Of a stretch of 33,706 nucleotides of DNA, positions 33,018 to 33,706 are shown piece by piece. The stretch is taken from NCBI GenBank assembly GCA_051646185.1, contig JBOFCS010000171.1, positions 1 through 33,706 on the forward strand, written 5' to 3'. Numbering within the stretch: the stretch's first letter is position 1; each line of letters opens with the position of its first letter. The stretch is from JBOFCS01 sp051646185. GTDB lineage: Bacteria; Actinomycetota; Actinomycetes; Mycobacteriales; Mycobacteriaceae. Under the pieces are notes generated by a model. The model worked only from the letters and a program-made list of their open reading frames with translations. It ran no database searches and was not told where the DNA came from. The position numbers and the translations under genes are program-made.

Positions 33018-33706
33018 GTGACCTCGGTGCCGCTTAGCTTTGAGATACCTGGTTCTGAGAGGCTTAGCCCGGAGGCGCTTCGGTACCACGGGGATGATGA
33101 CGTAACGCCTGACTTAGTTGATTTTGCCGTTAATGTCCACGATGTGGCGCCACCAGTATGGTTACATGACCGTCTTGTCTTGAGGTTGAAAAGCTTAGGT
33201 CGGTACCCGGGTGTGGTTGATGCCGCGCGTGCTTGCGCTGAGGTTGCTAGGCGGCATGGACGAGAACCTGAGAGTGTGCTGTTGCTTGCTGGTGCCGCTG
33301 AAGGATTTTCTTTGCTGCCTAAATTATTACCCAGGTTAGTCGCCTTGGTTCAGCCGAGTTTTACCGAACCGGAATTAGTTTTCCGGCAAGCGAATATTCC
33401 TATTACTCAGGTGGTTCTCCCGGCACCGTTTGTTTTCGCACCACAGTTAGTCCCAGAGGAAGCGGATTTGGTGCTCCTGGGGAACCCCACAAACCCGACC
33501 TCAATTACCCATTCGCGCAAGGATATTCTTGACCTGCGTCGTCCGGGGCGCATTATTGTGGTTGATGAAGCTTTTGCAGATACCGCAGTGCAGGAGCCGC
33601 AATCTTTGGCTGCTGTAAACGACCCAGCAATAGTTGTAATTCGGAGTTTGACTAAGACCTGGTCGCTCGCCGGGCTTCGGGCTGGCTATTTGCTTGCTGC
33701 TCCGCA
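33018..33706 (+). CDS. cobC: cobalamin-pathway / histidinol-phosphate-type aminotransferase CobC-like, 3' end outside window
   Basis: An open frame of 229 codons runs off the window. It reads as a PLP-dependent class I/II aminotransferase: VDFAVNVHDVAPP near the start, LGRYPGVVDAARA, LLLAGAAEGFSLLP (cofactor phosphate region), LVLLGNPTNPTSITHSR, IIVVDEAFADT, and the Schiff-base lysine in SLTKTWSLAGLRAGY. It is closest in arrangement to Rv2231c, annotated as CobC, which with cobD suggests threonine-phosphate decarboxylation or a related B12 step. The GTG at 33018 follows AGGGG closely; a GTG at 33027 has better spacing. Confidence 0.85.
   Translation, partial: MTSVPLSFEIPGSERLSPEALRYHGDDDVTPDLVDFAVNVHDVAPPVWLHDRLVLRLKSLGRYPGVVDAARACAEVARRHGREPESVLLLAGAAEGFSLLPKLLPRLVALVQPSFTEPELVFRQANIPITQVVLPAPFVFAPQLVPEEADLVLLGNPTNPTSITHSRKDILDLRRPGRIIVVDEAFADTAVQEPQSLAAVNDPAIVVIRSLTKTWSLAGLRAGYLLAAP

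Noticed and set aside
1..33706. CRISPR arrays, insertion sequences or prophage
   Set aside because: No regularly spaced repeats, transposase, integrase or phage structural genes were found.

Overview
The window reads as the chromosome of a mycolic-acid-type actinobacterium (order Mycobacteriales). The evidence is gene content and order. recO-uppS-hypothetical-zur-znr-glyS, TPM protein-dgt-dnaG and a cobC/ptpA/surf1/cobD/ahpE/DUF3052/lipoprotein/aceE/mabR/fabD/acpM/kasA/accD6 block all match the arrangement known from Mycobacterium tuberculosis (Rv2357c-Rv2362c, Rv2342-Rv2345 and Rv2231c-Rv2247). Base composition by eye is only about half GC, which is low for such an organism. A FAS-II cluster is not expected in typical Corynebacterium, so I do not name a genus.

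Layout. Bases 1-4550 hold the recO end, uppS, a small conserved protein, a convergent znr-zur zinc-regulator pair, a decayed stretch and glyS. Bases 4546-10813 hold a TPM-domain membrane protein, a SanA-like protein, dgt, dnaG and a small membrane protein. Two tRNAs (Asn, Met) follow at about 11.0-11.2 kb.

Bases 11.3-18.5 kb form an accessory, export-rich segment. Its core is a minus-strand operon encoding a Tat-exported lipoxygenase and two Sec-exported seven-bladed beta-propeller proteins, closed by a strong terminator. Around it are a DUF998 membrane protein, a second SanA-like protein and an unknown secreted protein. A serine beta-lactamase-fold hydrolase and a DUF3145 protein lie between this segment and the lipid genes.

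Bases 20.0-28.5 kb carry the fatty-acid elongation cluster on the minus strand (aceE, mabR, fabD, acpM, kasA, accD6). It links acetyl-CoA supply, malonyl-CoA formation and chain extension for mycolic acids. Bases 28.8-33.7 kb carry a lipoprotein, DUF3052, ahpE, tRNA-Val, cobD, surf1, ptpA and the start of a cobC-like aminotransferase that runs off the end.

The most unusual content is the lipoxygenase operon. The enzyme keeps all five expected iron ligands, including the C-terminal isoleucine. It has a twin-arginine signal, is preceded by a terminator-like leader hairpin, and is co-transcribed with two paralogous secreted propellers of unknown function. Secondary points are a near-ideal palindrome between mabR and fabD, a 19-bp perfect palindrome between divergent export and hydrolase genes, and a zinc-regulator operator candidate upstream of znr.
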